From the NCBI GenBank assembly GCA_037042915.1, contig CM073198.1, forward strand, positions 2,418,001 through 2,482,000: DNA of 64,000 nt, read 5' to 3'. Shown here one piece after another: positions 32,402 through 44,715 of this stretch. Source of the DNA: Auricularia sp. M13. Taxonomy: Eukaryota; Basidiomycota; Agaricomycetes; Auriculariales; Auriculariaceae. The position numbers were made by a program, and so were the translations under genes. A model generated the notes under the pieces. The model made no database searches. It was not told the origin of the DNA and saw only the letters and a program-made list of their open reading frames with translations. The first letter of the stretch is position 1, and each line of letters opens with the position of its first letter.

Positions 32402-33157
32402 TCAAAAATCCTTAGGCGAGTCTACAGTGCGCGCGAACGCGACAGCGCGGCGCGGTTTGGCGGATCCGGGAATAAGCACGGTCTTGTCCGTATTCGGGTC
32501 GGTGATTTTGAGCACCATTTCGGACGAAGGGCGGTACGAGATTTCGATCGAGGCGATTGCGCAGCAGAAGGGTGTTCCGAGAATGAGACTGAATGGCGCG
32601 TTCGGGACGACGTGTATGGTGATGAAGAACTTGAGTCCTCCGATGATGACTTCTTGGTCGACAATCGCGCCCAAGGTGCCGGCTACGTTGCCATTCGCGT
32701 CGCGCATGTTGGTTGACTTTTCCGAGTACACGGGTGAGCCAATCTTCCTCCATACGCGATCACTCATGCAGCAGATAGTCGACCCTGTGTCGATGATTGT
32801 CTCGATGGGGACTCCTTCGATGTCGGCGGTGATGACCATCAACGGTAGCGACTCGTGCGCCGCGAAGTCTCCCGAAGGCGTCTGCTGCAGCGATTGTTCC
32901 CACGCAACAACTTGAAACACGTCATTGACGTCGCCGTCGTCGCCGTCGTCCTGGTCGATGATATGTACTTCGCTTACAGGAGTTCGCCTCGTCGTAGTGT
33001 ACTTCTGTGCCAAGCGGCGGATGTCTCCTGAAGTCGCGAGCAGTTCCCGAATCGTTGCCGTAATTGGAAGCTCGAGTACGCGCGTGAACAGTTGTTCGGC
33101 CATCGAATCGTCGGTTGCGGGAGCCTTGTTACGAAATGTCACGCCGGCTTCTTCCAT
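32402..33157 (-). mobile_element. Aspartic protease region of Gypsy unit 1
   Basis: Contains the retroviral-type protease active site in IETIIDTGSTICCMSDRVWR and the flap/second-half motif FSLILGTPF, as in Ty3/Gypsy polyproteins. Preceded by a variable acidic stretch. Confidence 0.75.
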
Positions 33158-33198
33158 CTTGTCTGCGGCTTTCTTGGTCAGGTCGGCGTGTTTGCGAG

Positions 33199-34729
33199 CT
33201 ACCTCGTCGAGTGGAATTGGGACCTGCAGATCGGCCGGCCTCTCTGGTGCGCGTTGAGGTGGAGCTTGTTGACTGACGGGAGTGCTGGCGCGAGCAGCTG
33301 CCGGAACGGGGAGGATTCCGGTACCCGTTCCGTGTTCTTCTGCTGCGAGGCTGGCCCCCAGCGTCGTGCCGGAAGTTCTACACCATCGAACTTCTTATTG
33401 CTCGGTCGAAAGCGCCCAGTGGTCTCGTAGTTGTGCACTTGTTCGCGCATCATAAGAAACGCTTGGTACTCGCGTTCCTCGGGGAGCAACTGGTCGTCTT
33501 CGTAATCGACTGGGTCAACGTCGCCGTCCAACAGCATCACGGAATCGTAGTAGTGCGACCGTGCCTGAGCCTCCCAGTACTCGTCAATACGCTTGCGAAT
33601 GGGCTTCTCGCGAGGACCCGGAATCATCAGTCCGCCTGGGAATACCATCCTTCCCAATGGATCTTCCGTTATCTTTCCCGCATTCAGGTATTCCTGACGC
33701 ATGGGGCATTGACGCATCATGTGTCCCGATTCGTCACAGAATAGACAACGGTCGTGTCCAATCCGGGAGGTGGTATCACCCGTTCGGGAGGACCAAATCT
33801 TCCCGCGGTATACCCGCTAGGGCCTGTTGCGTGCGTGTGATTATGCACTGGTCGAGCCGGGCCAAGTCGCGCTTCCAACTTTTCCTCGATGAGCTGTGCG
33901 ACACTCGCGATCAGGCGATCATCGGGACCTTCGCGTTTGACGGCTGCCGGGGCTGCACCGACACTGAGACCTCGCGCGAATCAATTGCAATCGGCGAGTA
34001 CGCGAGTTTAATCGCGCCCGGCATCTCAGCGATCGAGTTTTTTGCCAGGAAGCGAACCGCGTCCGCAATGTCATCAATCTCGAGTTCGTGATAGTGCTGG
34101 TCGGGAAACTTCCACTCAAGGCGTCTCTCGATACGCCCGCGTTCTTCTGCTGTAAAGGCCGACAGGTAGAGCTCTTGCTTTTGGTGCACGATGCCCTGAC
34201 GCTGCAACGACTTTTGACAAGCGTTGAACTCTCGGGTATACCGATTGACATCCTCGGGGGAGCGCAGCGAGCGTCCCTTCCAAGTATCTATCTTCTCCTT
34301 CAGCTCCTCGAACGTATACTCCTTGATGGTACCGTTCTCGGGATACGCGCGCAACACTTGAGCCTTAAACTCTTCCCAGGTAGAGTTATCACCGAACTCT
34401 TCGAGTTGCATCCACTGATTGCGCGTGTCACGGTTGACATAATCAACCACAACCTTCTTCCATCGGTCAGCTCCAATCGCGGCTAGTCGCGCCCGATTTT
34501 CGAACGTCTCGAGGAAGGTCCCGATTTTGTATGGGTCACCATCAAATCGCGGCGCGCCCTTCTCGTCTGGGTACGGGAGGGGAACGCGTGCTTGTTGAGC
34601 GGCTGGAGCTTGCTGGCCTGGGGGCACAGCGGGAAGGTTCTGTACTGCACGCTGCATGAACGTGAACAGTAGGTTGCCGAAGGCCGCTTCCATTTCTGGA
34701 TTGCCTGGCGGGTTGGGGGTTTCCGTCAT
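33199..34729 (-). mobile_element. Gag (capsid and nucleocapsid) of Gypsy unit 1
   Basis: Starts near 34729 with MTETPNPPGNPEMEAAFGNL. The capsid-like core includes PRFDGDPYKIGTFLETFENR, YVNRDTRNQWMQLEEF, TWEEFKAQVLRAYPE and VNRYTREFNACQKSLQRQGI, typical of the Gypsy Gag family. A CCHC zinc knuckle (CLFCDESGHMMRQC) lies at about 33715-33755. Looks broken between these parts. Confidence 0.75.
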
Positions 34730-35169
34730 CGTCCATCTCTTGGAAGTACGGATGTTCTTCTGCGAGAGGTATGCGATTGACAGGTGATGGAGTGCGTGGT
34801 GCAAGTGAAGCAAATCGAGAACGACGGGGTGCGACGTCTTGATCTGAATCTTCTCGCGAACGTGAGGAATGAAACTCGGGTTCCGACTCAGGGTCTCGTT
34901 CCGAGAGGGTGAGAGAAGAGAGGGAAGAAGGGGGGGAAAATGGTAAGGAAACCGATGTAGATGTATGGGGGTTCGCTTGCGTGAGTGATGATGTTGAGGC
35001 AACAGGAATGGTTGCTTGGCGAACACGAGAACGAGTTCGTGCGGCAGGACCAGGTGAAGCCGTCGCAATCTCGACGCAAGTAAGTGGTGGGGGTGTGTGA
35101 AAGGGATAAACAGGGAGTCTGAACCGTTTGTAAGACTAGTTCAAAGACTCCCTGCGGTGGTCACCACTT

Positions 35170-36062
35170 TGAACAGCCAGGGAAGACTAAGACAATGAAT
35201 CCAGGAGTAGGGAGGAGCCGCAGATCAAAAGGGTGGGTGGGTGGAGTATACCCAACACACGAGAGAATAGATATAGAGGTAGGGGTGAAACGGGGAAATG
35301 GTCTCGAGTGTGTATGATCAAAACCCGAGTGAGGATCACGAAGACGAGGGGGAACCCGAATTCGTATCCGGAGAGCTCGGGACTACTCGTGTGGAGTCGT
35401 CTATGAGAAGAGGGTGCACGGGAGAGGAGGATTGTGAGACGGGAGTGCGTCTTTTCTTCGTCGCTGCACTGGCGAAGTCTATGACTGCGTGCGAACGCGA
35501 CAAACAGAAGTAGCACGGTTCGGATGGAGAAGTCGTAGTAGGGGAGGAGGGAGGATGGTGTGCAATCACGGAAGTCGCGACTACGCACCGAGGGAAGGGG
35601 GAAAACGGGACTTGAGGCCAACGGAGATGGCAGAGGGTGACTGAGACTTCGATTGCGTACGGACTAGAACGGAGGACGGGTGCGAGTACGAGAACTGGGC
35701 GCCGGAGTGCGCGATACTGAACTACTGGTGAGCCGGATGCTCGTGAGCCGCTGTGCTAAGGGAAAACTACCTAACTACCTATCGCGTTTTATACAGGAGA
35801 ATGCCAAGCCAATCAAGACCATGTCCCGAGCTGTACCGATAATGCCCATGCGATAGGAAGAGTTCCCGATTGTCACATGCGGACTGCGCGCGCCTGCGGG
35901 TTGCGCAATCCATTCTCGGGAGCCAATGAGAGGCCGATCCCGTGAGCGTGTGATTCAGGATTTGCTCCGAGGAAAGACTACCGATCGTCCACAAGTGTGC
36001 TGCGGCCTGCCCTGCCGTTTGGATGACGCCATAGACCGTGGGAAAGTGCGCTGCGATCACGA
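35170..36062 (-). repeat. Central Gypsy LTR shared by both units; right edge approximate
   Basis: Same sequence as 22288 onward, offset 12882 bp. The TATAAAA promoter is at 35793-35787 on the minus strand. The LTR edge at 35170 abuts the non-coding leader of unit 1; an 8-bp inverted repeat GTTCAAAG/CTTTGAAC (35139-35146 and 35167-35174) spans that junction around TGGTCACCA. Confidence 0.6.
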
Positions 36063-36864
36063 TGACGGGATTCCCCTAGTATGGGTTTCGTGTTCCGCAT
36101 TTCCCCGGTTTCTCAGGGTGCACATGCTCAGGGACAGTAGAGAGGAAGGATGCCCTAGACCCTGGTCTGGATATGGTCCGAGGTCGCAGCGGGTGACGTG
36201 TTCGCGAATGCGCAGGTGCCGATAACGATTTTGGGTGAATGAGTCAGGATCGTTCTCGGTTGCTGGTGATCCCTTGGAACCGGAGACAGCGGCGTCGAGA
36301 ATATTCCTTCGCAGCCAGGGCGACTGCGCACCTTCGTGGTCGTGGTGTCTTTGCCGGAGTAGCACGCGGTCGTGTGCTGGGACACTTTCGGGAGGCGAAC
36401 GCGGAACATGCTCGCCTGCTCTTAGAGACGGATTGTTCGTCCTTCGCGCATACTCTGGGAGTCTCGAAAGGCAAATCCGGGAGTCGTGCTTGAGGTCCAA
36501 TAGAAGGGATTGTGGTTGCCGAGCCGTTGTCGCCAAGTTGTCCATGCTGGAGAGATGTCGGGTCTTGCCGGTGTGCGTCGCGTGTTCCATTTCGGGATGC
36601 TGTTCTTGTTGATTTGCGGTCTTCGTTGTTGTCGGGATGTGTGGTAGTACTGTATTCGAGTTTGTATTGTGTCTTGCTATGTCGCCTTTATCTTGAAAGG
36701 GACGCGATTTTTCCGGCGTGTCAATTTCTGCCCGATCATCCGCGGGGTACTTTGAATGTGCACGTCCCTGTGCATCAAATTGCGAAGCATCAGGGACCCG
36801 CAAAATCGCGTCGCCATAAAAGGTCCTCGGAATGCTAAGTCGTGTCCTCCAACCCGCATTCATC

Positions 36865-37836
36865 ATGCAGTCTTTCGTCAATACCTCCCTCTCTCAGGTC
36901 TACGTCTTCCCGACGTTCCTGTCGTTCGCCCACGTCGCCCGTCGCGCTGTTGAGCGTCATCGCGAAATCGACGAGGCTATCGCCACGCAACATGCTCAGC
37001 TCGCGGCCATCTCGCGCGCGGTGTCCGAGAATTATCGCGCCCTCGATAGCATCACCAAGACGGCCGCCAAAGTTATCCAGACGCTCGCATCTCAAGACTC
37101 AATGGCCCTTGGATGGAACCCTGCCTTGGCTGGTCTCTCGACGTACTTCGATCCAAACGCCCCGACTCCCGAGATGCCGGAACCCGCAAAGGTCTACCCG
37201 GGACAGTTTACTGTCCTTGCGTTTGACTTCTATGCCACCGTTGCTCAGGATATCGGCACGCAGCTCGGGCGCCTTGTGAGCGCTCCTGACCAAGCGCACG
37301 CCGATGAAGTCGGGTTCTTCATCTCGCACTGGCCCGCAATCTCCGTGAGTCGCCGCATTCGGAATAGCGTTTGAAGAGGCTGAACGCCCGCGCAGAACAC
37401 GCTTCTGATTCTTGCCCATTACGCCGGACTCGCGCGCATCTATCGCGAATACGCCAAGTTCGTTGGAATGCAGTATCAGGTACTCGAGCGCATCCACGCG
37501 AACGTCGCTCGCGACTTCCGCTCCGTTCGTCCTTCCTCGTATGCGGGTCTCATGGCCATGTTCAACGTTATCAAGCCGTTCACCACCGAAATCCCGACAG
37601 CTACCGCTAGCCTTTGGGAATATGGGGCGCTTGATGAACGGAACCCGTTCCGCTTCGCGACCTTCTCCCGTACTGACGGCTTCATCCCTGAAGACATCCG
37701 TGCCGAGATCGTCCACGACGTTCTTTCACGTCAGAACATTAACGGCGGCCTGTACGCCACTGGTGAACATGCTGACGCTTTCGAGGCCTTGACTTTTGAG
37801 TGCGTTCCGTCTTCGCATTCGCGACTTGATTGCTGA
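36865..37836 (+). CDS. Antisense accessory gene A of the Gypsy element (copy 2)
   Basis: Nearly identical to 23983-24951, with the same ATG context, TATA-like box at about 36816 and short GT-AG intron near 37347-37396. The second exon reads IYREYAKFVGMQYQVLERIH and then the GLMAMFNVIKPFTTEIPTAT segment. It looks whole. No recognised family; it may be soluble and helical. Since the two units are almost identical, their agreement says little about selection. Confidence 0.55.
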
Positions 37837-38206
37837 TCCGAGTGCGTGGCGGTCCAGTGTCCCGATGTTCGGCCGTCCGGAGTAACGCGGCGCCGGCGCC
37901 TCAGGGTCGAGTTGTTTGACAGTTGACATGTTCTTGGAAGTGTTCCCGCGGAATAGCATTGATTTCTTGCACCGCCACGTGTTTGTCGCGAGTTGAGTTT
38001 GCTGAAGTTGACTCGGGTGAATGGTACTCGTTGCGTGGAACATTCGGGACCGCAGGCTGCTTGTTCTGAGGCTGCTGTTGCATGGCAAACCGTACTGACC
38101 GTCCCGAATTCGTCCAAGTCGTTTGTGAAGGGCTAGAACTGAATACCCCCTGTCTGAGGATATAAGTTGGTTCCTGTCCCGCATTGCCCTCATTGCGTTT
38201 TCCCTC

Positions 38207-39774
38207 ATGTCCAGCCGCCGCTCTCGTAAGACGGGACCCCCGAAGAACAGCAAGGGCAAGGCCAAGGCCAAGGCTGGTGGTCGTCGCGCGCGCGCTGTGG
38301 AGCCACCGCCGCCGCCCGTGGAGGAGCCCGTGCCCGTGGATCTCGCGGCCCTCGCTGAATACTGGAACGCTCCTGACGACCCGCCCGTGTTGGACTCTTC
38401 GCTTCCTTCGTCCTTCGTCTGCTGCCACGGCGACCAGCCGCGCCGCGACGCTCTCCTTGACGCCAACAAGTTCGTGCTATTCCTCACGGCCATTCGCACC
38501 GGCAAGAACGAGCATGAGATTCTCTCCCACTTCCCGGTACGTGGTACGATATTGGAAGCGCGCGTTTATGCTGACGGTCTCGCAGATCGCTGGCTACGAC
38601 GACGACTCGGAACCCGTGTGTTGCTTCATGTTGGCCGCGTACTGCGTCATCCCCTCCGAGTGCTACGAGGAGCTCGACGAGGAGCACCGCCCCGCCTTTA
38701 TCTTCCTTGCGCGCCTCTTTCTGGCATACAAGTTCGCGGCCAGCGCTTGCCACAACGACCAGGGCCCTCGTCCCGCTCGCGCCTACAATCACTGGAAGCG
38801 GCAAGCGACTCGCCTCCTCGATCTCGGGGCGTACACTTTCGATTTCGGCTCTGCGCACCGCAACGCGCTGCTTACGATCCGCTCGCTGTACGGTAGCCTC
38901 GGCGTCGAGCTCGACGAGATGCCTTCCCCGCTGCGCCAGTTCCCCGAGGAGAAGAAGCTCCTCATGCTCTCGTTCTACCCGCACACGTCGACGACCATCA
39001 TGTCCGCCTTCCTCTGCGAGTGGTGCCGCGGCTTAGGAGAGAATCGCTCTCAAGTCGTGCCCAACTTCCAGTGGCGGAACTGCCTCCAGTGGGCGGACAC
39101 GAAGGCCTGCTACGCCTGCTGGCGCAGCCACGGTTCGAAGCGCGTCTGCTTCACGCTCTGCGACGAGGAGGCCGAGCACACGCCCACGCCGGAGCCCGAG
39201 GACGGTGACGAGTACGTCGAGAGCGCCTCGGTTCGTCCTCGACTTTCCCGCGCCTCGATATCCCACTGATCACGTGTTGCAGAAGCGAAAGCGCGACTTG
39301 TCGCTGATCGCGGGTTCGTCCACGCTCTCTCCCTGCAAGCGCACGAAGACGGACTCGGACTTCAAGCCCGACATCCTCGCGCCGCCATTCCTGCGCGACG
39401 AGAAGTTCGTGCCGTACAGGGTGTCGCCCTCGTCTCAGGAGAACATTGCGCGCAACACAGGCTACCTCGACTTCGAGTTGCTGCTCAAGCACTTCTTCAA
39501 GCGCGACGAGGAGCTCGTCAACGCTCTCATGATGCCCTTCGCGTTCCTCACGGAACACTCGACGCGCCTCAAGGCCCTCGAACTCGACTTGTCGGAGATC
39601 CGTGCCACCCTGCCCGGGTTCGCGCAGGAAATGAAGGAAATCCACGCGAAGCTCGCGCGGGAGCGCGCCATCGCCGCCGGCACTGAGGCTGATGCCGAAG
39701 GAGAGCTCGTCGACGAGCTCGCCCCCTTGGCGACCCCGAAGGTGCCCTCGCGTCCGATGAGCAAGGCTTCTTGA
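38207..39774 (+). CDS. Antisense accessory gene B of the Gypsy element (copy 2, looks whole)
   Basis: Three exons, about 470 residues. Order of parts: a basic N-terminus (MSSRRSRKTGPPKNSKGKAK), a Pro/Glu linker, a conserved-looking middle (ALLDANKFVLFLTAIRTGKN, PAFIFLARLFLAYKF, FDFGSAHRNALLTIRSLYGS), a cysteine cluster (FLCEWCRGLGENRSQ, then CLQWADTKACYACWRSHGSK and RVCF), a nuclear-localisation-type patch (KRKRDLS, SPCKRTKTD), and a C-terminal coiled coil (LKALELDLSEIRATLPGFAQ, EMKEIHAKLARERA). Introns lie near 38536-38585 and 39227-39282. The cysteines suggest zinc binding and a nuclear, possibly DNA-contacting role. It ends close to the integrase 3' end in convergent orientation. Confidence 0.55.
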
Positions 39775-39972
39775 GTGTCCCGTAGGTAGCTTCTCGCGTT
39801 TCGCATGTGGCGTCCCGTATGTTGTTTTCGCCGAATTGGCCTCCGCGCCCCTTTTGTACTCGTTTGCGACCAAAGTCGCCCGCAATCACATCGAACTTGT
39901 CTCGTCTTTGTTGTACAGAGTGAACTTGAAGTCTGAAACGCAAAAATGAGTGCAAAAAGGCTCCGGAACTAC

Positions 39973-42522
39973 TTACTGAGTGTAACAAAAGTCGAAAATA
40001 AATATATTTTTGCCGAGCCGAGAGTGTTGGCATGAATGAACTTCGTTAATTGTCGTTGGTCCCGGGTCGGCGTCGAGCTCGGTTTCATCTTCTTCGTCGT
40101 CGACTGGTTGCGGCGCGTTCGCCCGCTCCCAAACGTATTGCGGCGTATTCTCCACGATTTGCTTGACGTTGTAACGCACATTTGCACGAGCGTGATAGAG
40201 GCGTACACGTGCTGCCGCAATTCGATCCACAATTACTGCAGAGTCGAGTTCCGCACAAATGTATGATCCTCCCGAATGTCTCCTGAGCACAATAAACGGC
40301 CCTAGCCATCTCGGTTTTGGTTTCCGATTGTGCTCTAGTTCGATTCTCGAGTTCTTGACCAGTACGAGCGTGCCTGGCGCAATGTTGTCCGGTGCTTTGA
40401 GTCCGTGATAGCTCTTGAGCATACGCTCAGCCGCTTTTGCGCGGAACTGCCGCACTCGTTCCCTCATCGCAGCAATGTCCTCGTCTCGTTTCTCCAGCTG
40501 ACGCGCCCGTGTTGCAATAAGCTCCTCCGTTGTCATCGGGGGTTGCATTGGCGGGACAAGCCAGGTCGCCTGTTCGAAATCGAGAGGGAGCACGGGCTCG
40601 CATCCATGTACCATTCGATACGGTGACATTCCGAGGTGCTTCTTTACCGTCACACGTTCCGCCCAGAAGACTGAGTGTGCCTTAGAGGCCCACTTCTGTG
40701 GTTCGGTACCACACGCCTTCATGAGTGATTCGCGCACATCAAAGTGCTTGCGCTCGACTATGCCATTTGCTCGCGAATTGTACGCCGATATGCGAATATG
40801 ACGGATCCCGTGTTTCTCACTGAGATAATCGACTGCCTTTACGACGTCCGCGCCGTTATCGGTAGCGATTTCTGCGAGAACTCCCCAGCGGCAAAGTATC
40901 TCTTCGAAAATGAATCGCCCGAGAGTGACGCCAGTCACTTTCGCGAGAGCTCTCCATTCCGGGAAGCTGGCTGTCGCGCATCTGCCCTGCACCAACGCCT
41001 TCTTGCCTTCGGACATTACCGACATGAGCATCACATCAATGTGGCACTTGAAGAATAGGCCGGGTACGAATGGCACCGTTTGCGGAATCCGCTGGTGCCC
41101 CAATTGGCGAATCTGGCACTGATGACAAGTGCGTAGATACCAGCGAATGTCCGTGTCCATATCGTGCCAGAAATACCGTTCTCGCACGTGTGCGCGAACC
41201 GGAAAGTATCCTTTGTGCCCAAGTTCGTCGTGCGCGAGCTTCATCTTCTCTAGTTGCTTGTCGTTGTCGAATACCACTGCCTTGTGCCTTCCGTCTTCGC
41301 TTCGCCGGTAGAGTACGTCGCCAAGTACGAAATACTGAGATGCCTTGCGTACCAACGCGTGAAACTTGTCGCGCGGCATATTCGGGTCGCGGTCGCCCGA
41401 CTGTAGGAACTTGAAGATGGTCGGTAGCTCTTTGTCGCGTCGTCGTCCTTTTGCGCCTCTAGGAATCTTGACTTCTCCTTCAGGTTCTGTTGCTATTTCC
41501 CGAATTCGTGTTTCCGCGTTCGCCTCTTGCATTGGCTCTTGCGATTGCTCCTTTTCGCGTTCGGGACTCGCGGGACGTCCTTCTTGCTGCTCTTGTTCGT
41601 CCTCCTCGCCTGAGACAGATTCGTCGCCAGAATCTTCATTTTCGTCATTTTCGCGCGCGTTTTTGTCGGAGTCTGACTCCTCTCCGCGGGGTATTTTGGA
41701 TGGTTGCGTCCTCGCACCACTACGCAGCGTCGCGTATACGTCGAGAATGAAGACTTCCTGTTGATGACGTGGCCGCTGGGGCACGTTGAGCTGAATTCCC
41801 AACGCCTTTGCGAGTCGCGGAGTGCTCTCAAACACGTGATCGAAGACGGGTCTTCGCGCGTTTTCGAGTTCTATCGCAAATCCCAAAGCCTTGTCCAACC
41901 ACTCGTCTGCATTGTCGGGCTCATCCTCGTCTTCAGGTGCTGCCGGTCTTCGTGAAAGTCCGTCCGCTCCCGTGTGTTTCGTCGCAGGGACATGCACTAT
42001 TCTCGGGTTGAACAACAAAACGCCCGCAATCCAACGGTTGATAGTCGCGTTGGGCTGCATGTCCGGGTTGTTGAGCATTCCCTTGATGTACTTCGCGTCG
42101 ACTTCTACCACCAAGGAGTGTACGCCATAAATGTATGCGCGCACAGCCCTTAATGATCGAAACAGCCCATGTAGTTCGAGTTTCGCCTGCGAATAGCGAC
42201 TTTCGCGATCGTTCCACGTGATGGATCCATACCGCGATGGGTACCGCTTCTTGTCGTCGCCTAGTTGTAGCAGAATGTAGCCAACACCAATGACGGACGA
42301 GTCGACTGCGAGTATGACATCGTTGTATGACGCGTAGTCAATCGGCTTGAGTCCTGGGGCTTCCGTGACCAACTTCTTGAGCCGCTGCATCGCTGCATCA
42401 CACTTGGGAGTCCACTCGAATTCTGCGTCCTTCTTGGTGAGCTGGTACAGCGGCCGAGCCTCACGCGAAGTCTTTGATCCAGAGTTTCGATACGCCACAC
42501 GTCCCAAGAAAAGCGCGCACAT
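39973..42522 (-). mobile_element. RNase H - integrase polyprotein region of Gypsy unit 2
   Basis: A long open stretch covering the RNase H-like domain, the acidic linker, the integrase zinc-binding part (CHQCQIRQLGHQ) and the integrase core, through the C-terminal GPFIVLRRHSGGSY region. It represents the same parts as unit 1 without the foldback insertion. The unit lacks the upstream gag-protease part. Confidence 0.8.
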
Positions 42523-42864
42523 GTGTCACATTCTGCGGTGTCGGCCAGTCGAGTATCTTCTTGACGTTTCCCTTCTCAGGATGTCTCCCTTCGAAGTTGC
42601 AACGATACCCCACAATGACTGCCTCAGGCTGTGCAATGATTGCCTTCTTTCCCGAAACGGAAGCACCCGCCTTCTTCAAACGATGAAGGATCCGGTTTAG
42701 CGTCATCGCGTGTTCCCATACGTAACGCCGTATTCCCGGGTTGTCCGGATGCGTCTGGTACGTCCCGTCGTCGTTTTTGTAGTACGACCGCGAGCCTTTC
42801 CCGACAACGTCGTCGATAAAGCAGTTCGCGAATCGCGGAATCTCGTCGAGCAGGATGAAGGTTA

Positions 42865-43140
42865 TGGTTTTGGATCCTTGGCCAAGCCTCAGAGCAGTGC
42901 TTAGTCATCATACACTCACAGCTGAGAGCGTTGGCCTAGGTCTCCATACCTTCTCAAATTACAAAACACGAGCTTGAGTTCATGTTGAGGCACTCAGGCT
43001 CATACAAAATTAGATTTATGTCACTGCAAAGTGCCAGGGCCTCAGCAATTGATATGTTCAAATTTGTTTTTAACAAGGCCCTCCCGGGGTCCCCTGTTAT
43101 TAACGTGTTAATAACACTTTGTTAATAACATTGTTATTAA
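42865..43140. repeat. Unidentified repeat remnant with inverted TTAATAAC motifs
   Basis: About 275 bp between the truncated Gypsy unit and the broken F-box copy, unlike either. Its right end has four alternating 9-mers: GTTATTAAC (43096-43104), GTTAATAAC (43107-43115), GTTAATAAC (43121-43129) and GTTATTAAC (43133-43141), forming two short palindromes. F-box homology stops at about this point, so this looks like the terminus of another, unclassified transposon. Confidence 0.5.
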
Positions 43141-43625
43141 CAAACAGTTTTCAACAGCACCCTATTGCAACATCCGCTCCTATCGTACCATTCCTGAACG
43201 TCCTTTGCGGTACCGAGCGTCTCTCTTGAACCCAGCAGCCCGGGGTGACCAGTCCAAGTGAGTTGCGAACCGACTACGATAGGAATCTTTGTCCATGCCT
43301 TTGGCGTTCGCAACGTCGCGTCCCGCCATGTCTTGCAAATAGAAGACAGGATGCGCAATTGCTGGACCGGGGCTCCTTGGTCTGTGGCGCATATGGTGAC
43401 GATATCTCCCACGACTTCGAACGGGAGCCTGCGAATGGGCGCGAGGTAGGCCTTCTTGGCCGCAATCTCCTTGCGCGTGCTGAGGATTTTCGAGCGTAGG
43501 GCGGCTATACGAGCCTCGTGCTCGATGATTTGCTGCTCCGCGACGACTATGTCGTTCTCTTGGTCGCAAATCTGCTGCCGAGTGACGCTGACTTGCGCGG
43601 CGGTAGGCAAAGGCGCGTACGACAT
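43137..43625 (-). pseudogene. F-box protein, 3'-truncated copy
   Basis: Starts at ATG 43625 with MSYAPLPTAAQVSVTRQQIC, a coiled coil (QQIIEHEARIAALRSKILST), then the F-box LAPIRRLPFEVVGDIVTICA and SSICKTWRDATLRTPKAW, and stops after about 160 residues shortly past EWYDRSGCC. The leucine-rich substrate-binding part present in the paralogue at 15460 is missing, and the reading frame ends in the adjoining repeat. The surviving piece could still bind Skp1 but would have no receptor domain. Host F-box gene broken by an insertion; RBX1 lies 284 bp away in divergent orientation. Confidence 0.75.
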
Positions 43626-43909
43626 GCCGGATTGCAGACGCGAGATGCAAGGCACGCGAGGAGACTGATGACAGCTATAACTTGGTGCAGCGGCCACTAT
43701 TCCAGTGACCTCAGAGTACCAGAGGGAGTACCGCCCCAGTATACAACGGTTGAATGGTCTCTGGCAGGCCCGTGTGTACCCTCGCAGTGGGGAAATACAG
43801 AGTCCGAGTGTCTGAGGCTGAGAAACGTCGGCTTGAAAGGCAGAGGCGCGCGGCCAAATAGGCGTACACTCGCCTTGTCGTCTGTCCCCATTGCCACACG
43901 CCCGTAACG

Positions 43910-44513
<604 letters not shown>

Positions 44514-44715
44514 AACCTGCGTTAGTATCGGCAATTCTGGCTCGCGTCGCTCTGGTCCATGTGTTCAATTAGAATTTCGCTGTCGCATGAGAAAATGAAA
44601 GCTGCATTCATGTTGCTAGTTATTAGTGAATCTGATGGACAGTGAAGTCAGTCCGTGTGTTCGGCGAGGCGCGTCTGAGTTGAATCGCGTCAATAAGTTC
44701 GAGTCCGCGTCTATC

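Larger units (their letters stand above)
22288..35169 (-). mobile_element. Gypsy (Ty3-like) LTR retrotransposon, unit 1, with two antisense genes
   Basis: A large (12.9-kb) unit on the minus strand. In its own 5'-3' order (right to left): Gag with a CCHC knuckle, aspartic protease, reverse transcriptase, RNase H, integrase with zinc-binding N-domain, then two plus-strand (antisense) genes A and B, then the LTR that begins at 22288. The shared central LTR (from 35170) is its 5' LTR. It looks broken in several places and holds a 680-bp foldback transposon inside the integrase region. It is nearly identical to unit 2 over their common extent, so it is young. Confidence 0.85.
35170..42864 (-). 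mobile_element. Gypsy LTR retrotransposon, unit 2, 5'-truncated
   Basis: A second copy of the same element directly to the right of unit 1 and sharing the central LTR. It contains that LTR, antisense genes A and B, integrase, RNase H and the start of the RT domain, and stops abruptly at about 42864 where homology to unit 1 ends. Gag, protease and the far LTR are missing. The integrase lacks the foldback insertion. Differences from unit 1 are few, so the pair is young. Confidence 0.85.

Noticed and set aside
44626-44715. Upstream in-frame ATG for the RSC7-like gene
   Set aside because: It adds 30 residues without family features; the ATG at 44716 fits the expected N-terminus better, though this is not proven.
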